From: Tritrichomonas foetus | Lineage: Eukaryota; Parabasalia; Tritrichomonadida; Tritrichomonadidae | Reading direction: 5' to 3' | Assembly: GCA_001839685.1 (NCBI GenBank) | Contig: MLAK01000876.1 | Coordinates: 2,107 to 48,289 of the forward strand | DNA: 46,183 nucleotides | Part shown: positions 9,839-20,900 of the stretch, in pieces | Layout of the letters: each line of letters begins with the position of its first letter | How positions within the stretch are numbered: position 1 is the first letter of the stretch | The notes under the pieces: generated by a model | Database searches by the model: none | What the model saw: only the letters and a program-made list of their open reading frames with translations | Told to the model about the DNA's origin: nothing | Made by a program: the position numbers and the translations under genes

Positions 9839-10309
9839 ATTAGCCTTCATGTGGCATAGATATTGCCCAAATTCATTATTAAAACATACAAAATCTTAAA
9901 ACATTATTTTGGTGTTATATTTGCAAATTGATTTTAGTTTTAACAACATGTTCTATTGAAAGCAAATTCTAAATTAGAATTTCAATCATGAAATCAAATA
10001 TTAGAGAATGAAATGATTATTCAAGAAAATGGAGAAAAAATCTACAGAATTGAAGAAAATCGTGACTCCTATCGTTATTAATTATATTTAAATATAATTA
10101 TATCTATTAGTAGATGAAACAAAAATATGTTATATATAATCCTTGAAAGTCTTTATGTTAATAATAGATTCAAATATTTCAACTTTTTCGGAGTAAATGT
10201 AACAGATCTAAAAACTTTTTATGAATTTTTATATCGTGCCTTTCAACTATTTGAGAAAAAATCATTATTGACAAATTCTTATTTTAGAAATTTTTCTCCT
10301 TCTTTTCGA
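9839..10309. other. AT-rich intergenic region
   Basis: About 470 bases without a recognisable gene. A TCATT initiator-like motif lies near its right end. An ATG at 10127 opens the same frame as the downstream gene, but the 61 residues it would add look like translated AT-rich DNA, so I treat them as non-coding. Confidence 0.5.
10262..10266 (+). promoter_or_regulatory. Initiator-like element
   Basis: TCATT matches the parabasalid initiator. It lies downstream of the ATG at 10127 and upstream of the ATG at 10310, which favours the later start. Confidence 0.4.
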
Positions 10310-11623
10310 ATGAAACATGTCACTTTCGGCGCAATTCCAAACGGCGAAGTTGAAGCAAAACGAACAAAGAAAAGGAAGCAATACATGACAGACGCTCTCA
10401 AAAGGATTCAAAATATGGTCAAACTCGAAAACCCAGAAGAATTCAAACTCAGTCTTTCCAGATCGATGGAGTTTGCCAACGTTTTATCAAACTCACTTGT
10501 ACACGACAATAACCTCATCTCGCTTGAAGTTGATGGTAAAAAATTCAAAGACGTTTATTTTGAATTGACTCCGTTAATGATTTCAAAGCACCTCACTATC
10601 AAAAAGTTTGCTTCACTTATACAATCTGATGAACTTGAACAATTTGCAGAAGACATTTTCTGGCTTGTCCTCTATGATATTTTACAAACACGTGCACTGA
10701 ATAAATATTTGAGTATGACTCGTGCACGTCTTTATAATGTTTTATCAATGAGGTTTTCAACCTTGCGAAGAAATCTTTACTTGACACCAGCTACTACATA
10801 TGATAGAATCATTGAGTTTTTTGGTGCTCTTATTGCTTCAACTATTTTGATTCTAATGCTTCATTCACATTTAGAAACTGAGTTGTATTGTAATGTCAAT
10901 TTAGTATTGAGAATAGAGAATAGTGTTCGACAATTACTTGTTGGTTTTAGTTCACCTAATATTAATAGCTTTCATACTATTGTGTTCGAATTGATACCAG
11001 AGGAGATAAAAACTAGTGTTCCAACACGCTTGAATATTGGTGGTGACAACTACAATAAGGATTTAACAAACACAATTTCATATGAACCACAAATTGCAAA
11101 TGAATGGAATTCAAGAAGAAATTGTCTTTTTCAAGCTACTTCACAAACTGGTTTAATGGCAAACGCATTAAAGCTCCGTGGTACTTCAGCACCACTCCCA
11201 ACAAAAAGTCATCGCGTGGCAAGAGGAAGTGTTGAAAAGAGTCAACTTCCGATTGCAAAAGCAATGAAAATTGTTTCATCAGTGGATGATATTGTTTCAA
11301 AACATGAAGAAGGCACACGTGGTTTCCTCGATGAAATGAGACAACATGAAAAAGATTATTTTGCATCACCACATTTAATTCCAAATCCGCCAAAAATAGG
11401 AGTATCTTTTGATAATTTTCAACCTGATATGAGTTTACCAGGAGTTTTTCAGGAAACAATGAGATCTCCAAGAAGATATAAATTAGATAACATGCCTCCA
11501 AGGAAACAAAGATTAATAGATATTGATCAAGTAAACAGTGAACTGGAATTTGTTAGGACAGAATTACATGATGAAATCAAAAACAATTTGCCTCAACAAA
11601 ATTTTATCTACGCTAGTGAATAA
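10310..11623 (+). CDS. Unassigned protein, possibly FAM227-like
   Basis: 437 residues from the ATG at 10310. I prefer this start to the ATG at 10127 because the reading turns compositionally normal there (MKHVTFGAIPNGEVEAKRTKK) and an initiator-like TCATT lies just before it. The N-terminal 40 residues are basic. The middle third is mostly helical, with EDIFWLVLYDIL followed by a hydrophobic stretch, IEFFGALIASTILILML, that could be a buried helix or a weak membrane segment. The C-terminal third is polar, with many short basic and proline-bearing motifs. The order of an FW-containing helix, an RxxLYxxL segment and a hydrophobic helix recalls FAM227, a family of motile-cilia organisms, but this is a weak impression only. 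It converges with the coiled-coil gene, with 314 AT-rich bases between. Confidence 0.7.
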   Translation: MKHVTFGAIPNGEVEAKRTKKRKQYMTDALKRIQNMVKLENPEEFKLSLSRSMEFANVLSNSLVHDNNLISLEVDGKKFKDVYFELTPLMISKHLTIKKFASLIQSDELEQFAEDIFWLVLYDILQTRALNKYLSMTRARLYNVLSMRFSTLRRNLYLTPATTYDRIIEFFGALIASTILILMLHSHLETELYCNVNLVLRIENSVRQLLVGFSSPNINSFHTIVFELIPEEIKTSVPTRLNIGGDNYNKDLTNTISYEPQIANEWNSRRNCLFQATSQTGLMANALKLRGTSAPLPTKSHRVARGSVEKSQLPIAKAMKIVSSVDDIVSKHEEGTRGFLDEMRQHEKDYFASPHLIPNPPKIGVSFDNFQPDMSLPGVFQETMRSPRRYKLDNMPPRKQRLIDIDQVNSELEFVRTELHDEIKNNLPQQNFIYASE

Positions 11624-11937
11624 CTTGTTCTTTATTTGTTATGTGTTATATATTGTTATTTTATTTTAAACAGGTGTATTTAAATAAACAACTAATTCAT
11701 TTTTTTATGAATATTTTTAATGCACTTTTTCTCAAAACTAATGTTATATTTCTTTGTATGATGAAAGAATAATCATTATTGAAAACACATTGCACTATGA
11801 GTGTTAATGATGAAATATAAAATTAATAAACAGTTTATATGATTCCAAAAATTCTCTTTCGAAAAAATTGACATTTTATTCAAAACAAAACAATAAGTAT
11901 ATAACATTTGCAATCCTTCTTGAGAATGATGAATTTA

Positions 11938-14910
11938 TCATTCTTTAGTGAGTCCTGTATATCTTTTATTCAACCTCATTCGCGGAGGAATTGCTGCCAT
12001 TCTCTTTTCAATTGTCCTTCGGATTTTTTCACTTGCATTCAAAGGTGGCAAAGGGATTTCATTGAATTCGGCTACTATTACAGGCTTGGTTGCCATTTTT
12101 TGAAGGGAAACTGGACAAAAACTAGGTAAAGAATCAGCTCCTTTTTGATATTTCAATTGTCTTCTTTTTACTGTTCTTAAATCATTTGTTTTTGCAAGTT
12201 CTTGATCGAGTTTTTGCATTCTTTGATTAATGAGATGTTCTTCTGTTGCTTTGGCACCAAAATAAGTATATCTTAAATCTGCTTGCTTAGAAAGAAGAAT
12301 ACGAACTTCCTCTTGTTGACGATCAAGAATTCTTCTAAGTGCTTCCTGGAAATCATATTCCATTTTCATTGCTTTTTGCTGCATTTCAATTGATTCAAGA
12401 GAATCTGCAGCTTTTTTACATTGTGCACTTTCCTCAAAGCGGTGAACCTGAAGTAATTTATCTTGCTGGAAACGCAGAAGACCAAGTGTTTTAGACACCT
12501 TATTGTAGTGCCGCTGTCGAAGTCCATTCAAATACGAGTAGTCTTTTTCACTCATTAAAGATTCATTATTTGGATTTTCATTTAATATACTGCTTGAATA
12601 ATCATTCGGATTTATTTTCATATTTCTATTAGATCTACATGAATTATTCCTAGAAACATTTGGTGAATTTATCTTTGAGGAATTGTTCGAGTTAGGTTGT
12701 GAGTTGTTTCTGGAGGCTTGTTGGGAAGTTCTTGGTGAAGATGTTTTTGAATTACTTGTAGGAATCTTTGGCTGAATTTCATTTTCTGGTGAGTTTTTGT
12801 TTTCATTTTCATTTTGTTGTTGAGTGATTCTACGATTTAGACTGTAACGCGAATTATATGAATTTCGAGAATTTCTGCTTGTTGAATCTGGTCGATTTGA
12901 ACTAGCATCAGTGTAGCCTTCATATTCGCTTATGTAACTTCCTGTTACACTTTCAGCTTCAACATCAACAGTATTGAACGAAACAAGATTAAAAGTTTGT
13001 AAACTTGTTTCAATTGCCATTTTACTACTTTGGCTTTTTGCATCATCATTTTCATCATTGTTATTGGAATCATTTCCATTCCCTTTGGAATTTTGTATTC
13101 TCCTGTTTAGACTGTAGCGAGAATTACGCGAATTTTGACTAGCTACCTGAGAACGATCAACTGAACTTGCATCAGTGTATTCTTCATATCCACTTAAGTA
13201 ACTGTCTGTAACACCTTCACCTTCAATGTCAAGAGAAACAACAGCAAAAGTCTGAAGACTTGTTTCAATTGTAGTCATGCTTTTTTGGCTTATTGTTGTA
13301 TTTTCATGACTAAGTTTATTGCTTTCATGATTGCCATCTACATCATTATTTGTTGAGAAATTTTTTTTACTTGCAAGGTTTTGGTTTTCCTGATGGAGTT
13401 GCTTATGAAGGCTTTGGTGAGAGTTTCGACTTGCATTTTCCCTTTTTGTCTCAATGTTTTCATCATTATTTTGATTTTCAACCTCATATTCATAATCTGT
13501 TTCATATTCACTGATGTAGCTTCCAGTTACACTCTCGGATTCAATATCTGCATCGTTGAAAGAGACAACTGCAAAAGTTTGGAGATTTGCTTCAACTTCG
13601 ACTATACTTTTTTGACTCATTGTCACATTTTCATCATTTGGCTGATTGCCTAATGCATAGTGGGAATTTCGACTTATTACTTCAGGACGAGTTGAGCTCA
13701 CTTCCATATCAACATTTGATTCACTGTATTCCATACCTGATTCTCCTTCAGTGATGTAACTTCCAGTGACACTTTCTGATTCGATGTCAACATTAAAAGT
13801 CACAACAGGAAAAGTTTGAAGACTGATTTCTATTTCATCCATGCTTTTTTGACTAGTTGTTGGATTTGTATGATTTAATTTTGAATTTTGATTTTCAGTT
13901 TCTGAGTATTTTTGATTTGAAAAGCTTTTTTGACTTGCAAGGTTTTGATTTTCCTTATGGAGTTGCTTGTGAAGACTGTGGCGTGAATTCCTACTGATAT
14001 TTTGTCTAACTGAACTTGCATCAGTATAGTCTTCATATTCACTAATATAGCTATAACCTGTTTCACTTGCATCATCTGGCTCAGCTTCAACATCAACTGT
14101 ATGGAAAGATACTAATGAAAACTTAGGAATCACTTTTTCTTCTTGATCATTATTTCCCACATTTTTACCTGAAATACTTTGTTGATTTTCTTGTTTGTTT
14201 TCTTGATTTTCTTGATTTTCAGATGGCTTCTTGAATCCTTTTTTTGTTGGAGTGGCTTTTTCTTTTGGTGATTGAATATTTTTCTTGTTTCTTGGATTTC
14301 TTTTCTTTTGATTTTCATTTTTCTCTTCTTCTTCCTCTTCAGCTGATGAATCATTTTGCTCTTCAACAGGAATCTCATATTTTGGATTTTCCCATGATGC
14401 GCAAAATTTGGCAAGCTCTTCATCGTGCTTCTTTAACAGGTCGTCGAGAGCATCTTGAAATCTCAGCTTCATTCCATCCAAATGCCTCAAACACATGTTA
14501 TCGAGACCGCATAACTCATCTTTTGCATCTTCTTTTCGGTATTTCAGGTCGTTTTGGAGCATTTTTTGGAGCTGCATATCATTCGCATTTCTTTGGAGTT
14601 CGAGCGCCCGCTTGAATGCATTGTGCGCCCGTTCAGCTTCTTTATAAAAATCGTTTTGCACCATGAAGGCCTGCTGCTGGGCAAGAGAATCAATTAATGC
14701 CGGGATATAATCTTGGTCCATTTTCCTTAAATCTTCAGTGCCTTCTAGCGCCATTGTGACCCAGTATTCGAGATATGGGTCGTCTTTCGATATTGTGCTT
14801 TTGGAATTCTTACTTTTTAATCGGAAATCGCGACGACGAGGTGATGAATTCGGTTTTTGAGTATTCGGTGGAAGCGTGTACGAAAATATACCAGGTGTTA
14901 ATGGTTCCAT
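11938..14910 (-). CDS. Large coiled-coil protein with five acidic/serine-rich repeats
   Basis: 990 residues, function unknown. Residues about 45-190 are charged and helical (EYWVTMALEGTEDLRKMDQDY onward) and likely form a coiled coil. Then comes a Lys/Glu/Gln-rich linker with long runs of E, K and Q. The centre, roughly residues 250-690, holds five diverged copies of a unit: a hydrophobic strand of the form SLQTFxVVSF, an acidic stretch close to DVEAESVTGSYISEYE, YTDASS, then a basic/serine part such as SRNSRYSLNRR. Residues about 790-930 are again helical (RQRHYNKVSKTLGLLRFQQ; EEVRILLSKQADLR), and the tail is basic. It may be a cytoskeletal or scaffold protein with Ser-rich repeats suited to phosphorylation; that is inference. 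Confidence 0.85.
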   Translation of the reverse strand: MEPLTPGIFSYTLPPNTQKPNSSPRRRDFRLKSKNSKSTISKDDPYLEYWVTMALEGTEDLRKMDQDYIPALIDSLAQQQAFMVQNDFYKEAERAHNAFKRALELQRNANDMQLQKMLQNDLKYRKEDAKDELCGLDNMCLRHLDGMKLRFQDALDDLLKKHDEELAKFCASWENPKYEIPVEEQNDSSAEEEEEEKNENQKKRNPRNKKNIQSPKEKATPTKKGFKKPSENQENQENKQENQQSISGKNVGNNDQEEKVIPKFSLVSFHTVDVEAEPDDASETGYSYISEYEDYTDASSVRQNISRNSRHSLHKQLHKENQNLASQKSFSNQKYSETENQNSKLNHTNPTTSQKSMDEIEISLQTFPVVTFNVDIESESVTGSYITEGESGMEYSESNVDMEVSSTRPEVISRNSHYALGNQPNDENVTMSQKSIVEVEANLQTFAVVSFNDADIESESVTGSYISEYETDYEYEVENQNNDENIETKRENASRNSHQSLHKQLHQENQNLASKKNFSTNNDVDGNHESNKLSHENTTISQKSMTTIETSLQTFAVVSLDIEGEGVTDSYLSGYEEYTDASSVDRSQVASQNSRNSRYSLNRRIQNSKGNGNDSNNNDENDDAKSQSSKMAIETSLQTFNLVSFNTVDVEAESVTGSYISEYEGYTDASSNRPDSTSRNSRNSYNSRYSLNRRITQQQNENENKNSPENEIQPKIPTSNSKTSSPRTSQQASRNNSQPNSNNSSKINSPNVSRNNSCRSNRNMKINPNDYSSSILNENPNNESLMSEKDYSYLNGLRQRHYNKVSKTLGLLRFQQDKLLQVHRFEESAQCKKAADSLESIEMQQKAMKMEYDFQEALRRILDRQQEEVRILLSKQADLRYTYFGAKATEEHLINQRMQKLDQELAKTNDLRTVKRRQLKYQKGADSLPSFCPVSLQKMATKPVIVAEFNEIPLPPLNASEKIRRTIEKRMAAIPPRMRLNKRYTGLTKE
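12840..14140 (-). repeat. Five diverged tandem repeats inside the coiled-coil gene
   Basis: Five units of roughly 70-130 codons, each starting with a strand of the type (S)LQTF.VVSF and continuing with an acidic DVEAESVTGSYISEYE-like block and an SRNSR-like basic block. The first unit (near 14130) has KFSLVSF instead of LQTF. Units two to five share a SQKS.-E-LQTF junction. Unit boundaries are approximate. Confidence 0.75.
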
Positions 14911-15239
14911 AGTCTTGTTTGTAACTGTATCTAAGGATTTAAGAAGAAAAGAAGATTTTTTATGACGATTTTGGGTTTCGTTATTTTTTCACTTTTTGTG
15001 TAAATATCTGGTTTCAATTGAGAGAGGAAAACGTTCATTACATGACCAAATATTCATATAAAAAGTATGACGCGAATGTCAGAATTCAAGACCATTTAAA
15101 GACATAAAAACTATGTTAACAAATTATCAATTAACCTTATATATTTTTTTTTGTGAAAAAAACATATCGTCGATTATTGTGAATATTTTAGAAAATGGTG
15201 AAATTTCACCTATGAAATTATCCTAACCGTCAATTTTTG
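14911..15239. other. Divergent intergenic region
   Basis: 329 bases between two divergently read starts, so it should hold both promoters. A TCAAT just before the adaptin ATG resembles the initiator but breaks its pyrimidine position. No RNA gene or repeat was seen. Confidence 0.5.
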
Positions 15240-17681
15240 ATGTCCGCGCACTTACACGAGTTCATTGCCGATGTTCGTGAAGCAGAGTCTCCCGAAGAAG
15301 AGCGTCTTATTATCAAGACGGAGCTCGCCGATATCCGAACCATGATCCGCGATTGTGACGTCGATTCCAAACCCAAATTAATATCCAAACTCGTTTATCT
15401 CAACATCGCAGGCGAAAATGTCTCATGGGGACAAATTGAATCTGTTGCCCTTATGTCCAACGAGCGACTTTCGTACAAACGGACAGGATATTTGGCTGCC
15501 CAAACCTTACTCGATGAAGCCTCCGATGTGGCTGTTCTCCTCACGCAAACCGTTTTACAGGACCTCCGAAGCAGTAATCCGCTCTTTTCTGCCTTGGCTC
15601 TGTCCTTTATCGCCAATAAGGGTTCAGCCGATTTATGCGAAGCTGCTGCCTCAGATGTCGAAAAATTGACAGGATCGATTCATCCAGGTATTGAAAAACG
15701 CGCTGGCGCTGCAGCAGTCACGATTATTCGAAAATTACCAGAATTAGCACCAACCTTCAAAAAAGCTCTAACCCGACTTCTATCAAGTACAAAGCATGGT
15801 GTTGTATCATCCGGTGTTTTGCTTGCCATGGAAATGATCAAAGTTGATCCAACATTGAATAATTCCTGGAAACATTTTGCAAAACCATTCACGCAATTAT
15901 TGAAGGTTTTGTCTCTTTCTAAGCCAACTCCTGAGTTTCGACTTGGAATTTTCCATGACCCTTTTCTTCAAATAAAAACTATGCAGCTGCTGGGCCTACT
16001 TGGGCAGCAATCAGACGAATTGGATGATGTCCTGACTTCACTCGTCACTGCAATTGACACGAGGAGGAATACTGGAAGAGCACTTCTTTTCCAAACCGTC
16101 GAAACCATTGGCAAAACCGCCAATAAACCGTCATTGGCAGGCTTAGCATTAAATCAAATCGGGCGTTTGTTGAATATTAGAGAACCAAATGTGCTATATA
16201 GTGCCTTATCTGCTTTTGCTCGTCTTTTGTATGACGGTGCAGAAGTTATCGGTCGTTCCTCTCGTGAATCTCTCGCATTGAAGCGTTACAAGAGTCAAGT
16301 CGTTCATTGTCTTGATCATAGAGATCCTTCGATTCGTCGTCGTGCCCTCGATGTTGTTTTGGCTCTCATTGATGAATCAAACGTTGAATCTTTAGTGCCA
16401 GAAGTTATTGATTACCTTCATTTGGCTGATCGAGATTTCAGAACAGAAATGGTAGCAAAAGTTTATGCGGCTGTCCAAAGATTTGCTCCATCTCAAATTT
16501 GGCATTTCGATATGGTACACTTACTCCTCATTGATAGTGGCTCTTATGCTGGGAGTGATTTGATTGCTAATGTTTGCCGGTTAATTTCTACTGATGAACC
16601 TGTTCGAAATCATGCATTACCTCTTCTGGCGAACACTATTTCTGGTTATAGCAGTAACCAATCTCTTGTTCGTGTTGCTGCTTTTGCCCTTGGTGAGTTC
16701 AGTATTGACAATTTCTCGAATGGTCAACAATCGTCAACAGAGGGTGGAAACACTGTTTTAGACGTTTTAATCAAAATTTTGAAGATGCCTCAGACTCAAA
16801 CAGAAACCAAGTGCTATGTAATGACAGCAGCAGCTAAAATTGCTGCACGAACAAACCGTGTCCAACTTGTGATCGATGAATTCCTTGGAATGGCGTCAGA
16901 CAACGACATTGAAGTACAACAACGTGCAGGAGAATTGGTGAATTTACTGAATAGACCAGATCTTTGGGATTCAACTCTTGCTCCACCAAACTATTCACCA
17001 CTTCCAGCACGTTCTCAATCATCAAAAACACAAAACAATGACGGACAACAAAATGAAACAAAAGCATCAATTGTTGTTGATAACCAAGATAGCGCAATTC
17101 TCGATGTTACAGAAATTGCGCAGAATGCTCAACAACATCTTATTCAATCACAAATACAACAACAACAACAACAGCCTTCATCTTCTGCAATTGATGATCT
17201 TCTTGATCTTGACTTCTCTACAAGCACTAATGCCAATACAAGTGTGAATAATGCTCCTGTTGGTTCAGGCGGAGGTATTTCTTTGGGACAGGAGTTGCTT
17301 GGAGAGGCACCAGGAGCTTTCAAACCGCCACCAGGAGCAGTTGAAGCTTTGCGGACAGCGGATTTCGCAATTTATTTTGAGATTCAAAGAAATGCATCTA
17401 ATCCACGTCAACTTGCTGTTAGGTCTTCAATTGCAAACCTTGGAACATCACCACTCACCCAATTTTCCATTCAGTATGGAGTTCCTGCAGGATGGATTGT
17501 GAGATGCCAACAGCCCCTAAAGAACGCCGTCCTTCAGGCAAGAGGAGGTCCACCTCTTCAACAAGTTCTATTCCTCGAAAACAGAGGAAACGCGCGCCTT
17601 ATGATGAAGACTCACACAACTTACATGTATGGTGCACAACCACTTACATCAGATGATGCACTGAATCCTGTCTTTGACTGA
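15240..17681 (+). CDS. AP-1 complex subunit gamma (gamma-adaptin)
   Basis: 813 residues. Large subunit of the AP-1 clathrin adaptor, which sorts cargo between trans-Golgi and endosomes. The N-terminal trunk, about residues 1-590, is a chain of HEAT/armadillo helices with the adaptin signatures KLVYLNIAGENVSWGQ and YKRTGYLAAQTLLDE. The hinge, about 590-700, is Gln- and Ser-rich and contains DDLLDLDFS near residue 654, a clathrin-box-like motif. The ear, about 707-813, starts at FAIYFEIQRN and has the short single-domain form of gamma ears (AP-2 alpha and AP-3 delta differ). The ATG at 15240 is the first in frame. The gene is visibly richer in G+C than its surroundings, which suggests a well-expressed housekeeping gene. 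Confidence 0.9.
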   Translation: MSAHLHEFIADVREAESPEEERLIIKTELADIRTMIRDCDVDSKPKLISKLVYLNIAGENVSWGQIESVALMSNERLSYKRTGYLAAQTLLDEASDVAVLLTQTVLQDLRSSNPLFSALALSFIANKGSADLCEAAASDVEKLTGSIHPGIEKRAGAAAVTIIRKLPELAPTFKKALTRLLSSTKHGVVSSGVLLAMEMIKVDPTLNNSWKHFAKPFTQLLKVLSLSKPTPEFRLGIFHDPFLQIKTMQLLGLLGQQSDELDDVLTSLVTAIDTRRNTGRALLFQTVETIGKTANKPSLAGLALNQIGRLLNIREPNVLYSALSAFARLLYDGAEVIGRSSRESLALKRYKSQVVHCLDHRDPSIRRRALDVVLALIDESNVESLVPEVIDYLHLADRDFRTEMVAKVYAAVQRFAPSQIWHFDMVHLLLIDSGSYAGSDLIANVCRLISTDEPVRNHALPLLANTISGYSSNQSLVRVAAFALGEFSIDNFSNGQQSSTEGGNTVLDVLIKILKMPQTQTETKCYVMTAAAKIAARTNRVQLVIDEFLGMASDNDIEVQQRAGELVNLLNRPDLWDSTLAPPNYSPLPARSQSSKTQNNDGQQNETKASIVVDNQDSAILDVTEIAQNAQQHLIQSQIQQQQQQPSSSAIDDLLDLDFSTSTNANTSVNNAPVGSGGGISLGQELLGEAPGAFKPPPGAVEALRTADFAIYFEIQRNASNPRQLAVRSSIANLGTSPLTQFSIQYGVPAGWIVRCQQPLKNAVLQARGGPPLQQVLFLENRGNARLMMKTHTTYMYGAQPLTSDDALNPVFD

Positions 17682-17902
17682 CTTTTGTTTCTTTATATGC
17701 ATAAAAAATGTATTGCTATTCTTTTTTATTTCCTCTGTGTTTTTATTTATTTTACTATGAGAAAATAAAATCAAAATCATAAAATAAATTTCTGAAAAAT
17801 ACTTAGATATAATTTTTTATTAATTTGATAAAGTTAATACATATATTAGGTATATATTGAGTATTTTCATTTCCTATTAGAATATTGTTGGATAATTTTT
17901 CA

Positions 17903-20900
17903 TCAATTAGCATCAAAACCAAGATAAAAAGAATTATTGATTGGAATTTGCTGAGATAATGAGCCAATGATTGCCAATATGTTGTAGGGTTTTCGAAATA
18001 TTACTTCTTCATTATTCGCAATTATGCATTTCAGCTCATTAATATTCATATTTTGGGCATTTTTTATTGTTGTCATAACTGTTTCCAATTGTTCAGAGTA
18101 TGGCGATTTTTGTTGGCCTAAATAGTGATCGCCATAACAATCAAAAATTCTTTGGAAATATAAAGAAGAATTCATTTCATCGTGCTTTAAATAAAAAAAC
18201 AAATATAATTTCAAATTAATAATAGTCATTAAATAAAAGCGTTCATCATAAACATCTGTATCAAAGAAAAACTCTTTAATGATAAAAGAACATGATGTTA
18301 ACTTTGATTTTAAATAGTTATCAAAAAGATCAGATGCTCTTTGGAAGTGGATTATCGAATTTTCTGTATTCATAGATGACTCAAACAGATATCCTATATT
18401 ACAATATGATTCTAATTGGAGAGGTGATGCTTTTTTAGCTTTGTTAAAATAATTTAGAGCATCCATGTAATTATTTTCATAAAATTTGGAAATCAGTCCA
18501 AGAAATATAAAATACCGATATTTATGTTCATTGGGGACATCTTTGATTGAAATTAAATTCAATATTAGTGTTTTGGCTTTCTTAATATTTAAATGATCAA
18601 TACTGAAAAGGTATATCATACTGAGGAAATAATTAGCCTGAAATGAAGTTTCTGGATTATCTAACACAATCGTGTCCAAAAAAATTTTCAAAGCCATATT
18701 AAGATTTTGTTCCACAAAGTATCCATTGAGAAATATTTCTCCTAAAAAAAGCATTTCTTTACTTCCTTTTTTATACAAAATATTTATGAAAAGGTCATCT
18801 TTTTGATTTTTCGTGAGCATTTCACCAGGAAAATACATTGACATCCAATTTAATTTACGATCAAAATTATGAATAGCAGCTTTCGCAAAACATATTGCTG
18901 ACATCACTAGATTTTTGGGACAAAGTTGTCCTTCCGAATAAATAATACCGAACAAAATATAATTCTGATAATGATTATATTGTTCAATACCAATTTTCAA
19001 ACATGAGATGGCTCTTTTGTCATTTTCGAGTTCATATAAATATCCAAGACTGGAAATTTCCGAAGGATTGAATTTGGCATATACTTCATAATAATGGTTA
19101 TAAATATTGTTATAATCATAATTTTGATTTTTGATGATGTAAAGATGACATAAAATAAGTTCAATAAATTCATGATATAAATTTAAATCGTTTTTATCAA
19201 TTGTATCGGATTCTTCTTCTGATAAAGTATCAAGATAATTTAACACAAAATCACCATGATAAATAGCATTATTAATATTTTTGGGATAAATGTTACCAGA
19301 TAAATACAACTTTGCAATTTCACAATGAGCTGGAATAGAATTATATCTACATGCAAGCTCCAAATAATGTTTGGTTTTGTTAATGTCGTAATATTTTAGT
19401 TCCTCATCTGAATATAGTATAAATAATTTAAAATTCGCATTTTTATTATTTTGTCTTGATGAAAGTGTGAAATAATAAATCGCAGTATCATAATCTTTGT
19501 CTATCCAGAGTCCATAATAATAAATCTCGCCAAGCAATTGGAGGGAATATTGGTCATTTTCATTGGCAAAATTTTTCATCATATCTAAAATATTTTTAGC
19601 TTCAGAAATATAATGATCTTGACAACACTGGATGTATGCAGAATATGATTTTTCCCCATTTAATTCAAGCATTTCTTGAGATGAAGTAAATGATTGATAC
19701 TTCAAAATAATAGATTTATTTTTAAACCCAAACGATTCCATTAAAACATCTGCAGTTGGTCGACAAATTGAATCATATTTGAGACATTGCTCGAGAATGT
19801 CTTTCACATGCGTCAATCTATTTGGTAAGCATTTAACTGCGAGTTGAAAAAGTGATTTATAGTTTTTTTTATAATTGTGTTTATTTTCATTAGTTTTTGT
19901 TTGATATCTTGAGTAACCAAAATTCCCATTGGTCATTATTTGTTGGATTAAATCTTTCCCTTCATAAATATAGTAAATTAATAAACCAAAAGAATAAATA
20001 TCAGTTGAGCTTTCTATTTTATTGATATTATTACCTTGACAGGATTGGCAAAAATGTTGTTCAGGAGAAAGAAAATGATTGAAATTATTAGGATCGAACG
20101 AGGCAATATTGATGTTTGGTGAATTGGTATCAAAATCTGCAAAGAATGAAAGAAAATCATGATTAAATAAGAGTTTTTTGGGATTAATATTTCCATGGAT
20201 GATATCGCACTTATGAATAAAAATTAAACATATGATTGAACGAAAAATGGTTTCATGTTTTTCCTTTTCAGATAAAAAAGTAATTACATCTTCAAGATTT
20301 CCATTACTCATAAATTCATATATATAATTATTTAAATATTTATTATTATTGGGAATAATTTCATTTGAAACTGGATTTTCTATCTTTGGATTTTGAAAAA
20401 ATCCATAACATTTGTTCACAAATTCATAATTATAATTACTAAAATAATAATCATCAAAAGAAATTTGTTCTTGAGTTAAATTTTCAATTCTTCTTTCTTT
20501 AATTGTAACTAAATATAGTGTTTTCTTATGCATATATAAATTCAATTCACTTCTTGAACTAGAATGAATATTTCGAAGGAAAATGAAATCATCTTGCTTG
20601 AACTCAGTATAAACTTTTGTTGCTAAATGAGAAAATGAATGAAAAAATGAAGGATCTTTAAAAGAAGATGTTGGAAAATAAAATCTTCGAATAGAATAAG
20701 TCATTAGTGTTTGAATAACTACATGAAACAATATTATTTTCAAGATTTCTGCAGTTGTTTTCTCTTCATTAATGTTTGGCATGTAATTTATAAAAAAATT
20801 AAAAAAGTTTTTTGTTTCAATTTTCATTTGTTCAAGATGTTGTTGAATATTGTATTTACTACAAGTTGAAGAATCATTGGATCCAGATAAATATAAACTT

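Noticed and set aside
10127..10309. N-terminal extension of the unassigned gene
   Set aside because: The added 61 residues are Phe/Tyr/Leu/Asn-rich as expected of AT-rich DNA, and an initiator-like motif lies between the two ATGs.
13381..13653. Plus-strand frames opposite the coiled-coil and other large genes
   Set aside because: They overlap well-supported genes, have hydrophobic biased translations and no domain evidence; they are shadows of the true frames.
15237..15239. TTG as start of the adaptin gene
   Set aside because: An ATG follows at once at 15240. Similar TTG-led extensions upstream of 21220 and 44999 were also dropped in favour of the first ATG; nuclear eukaryotic genes start at ATG, and the 44999 start matches its paralogue.
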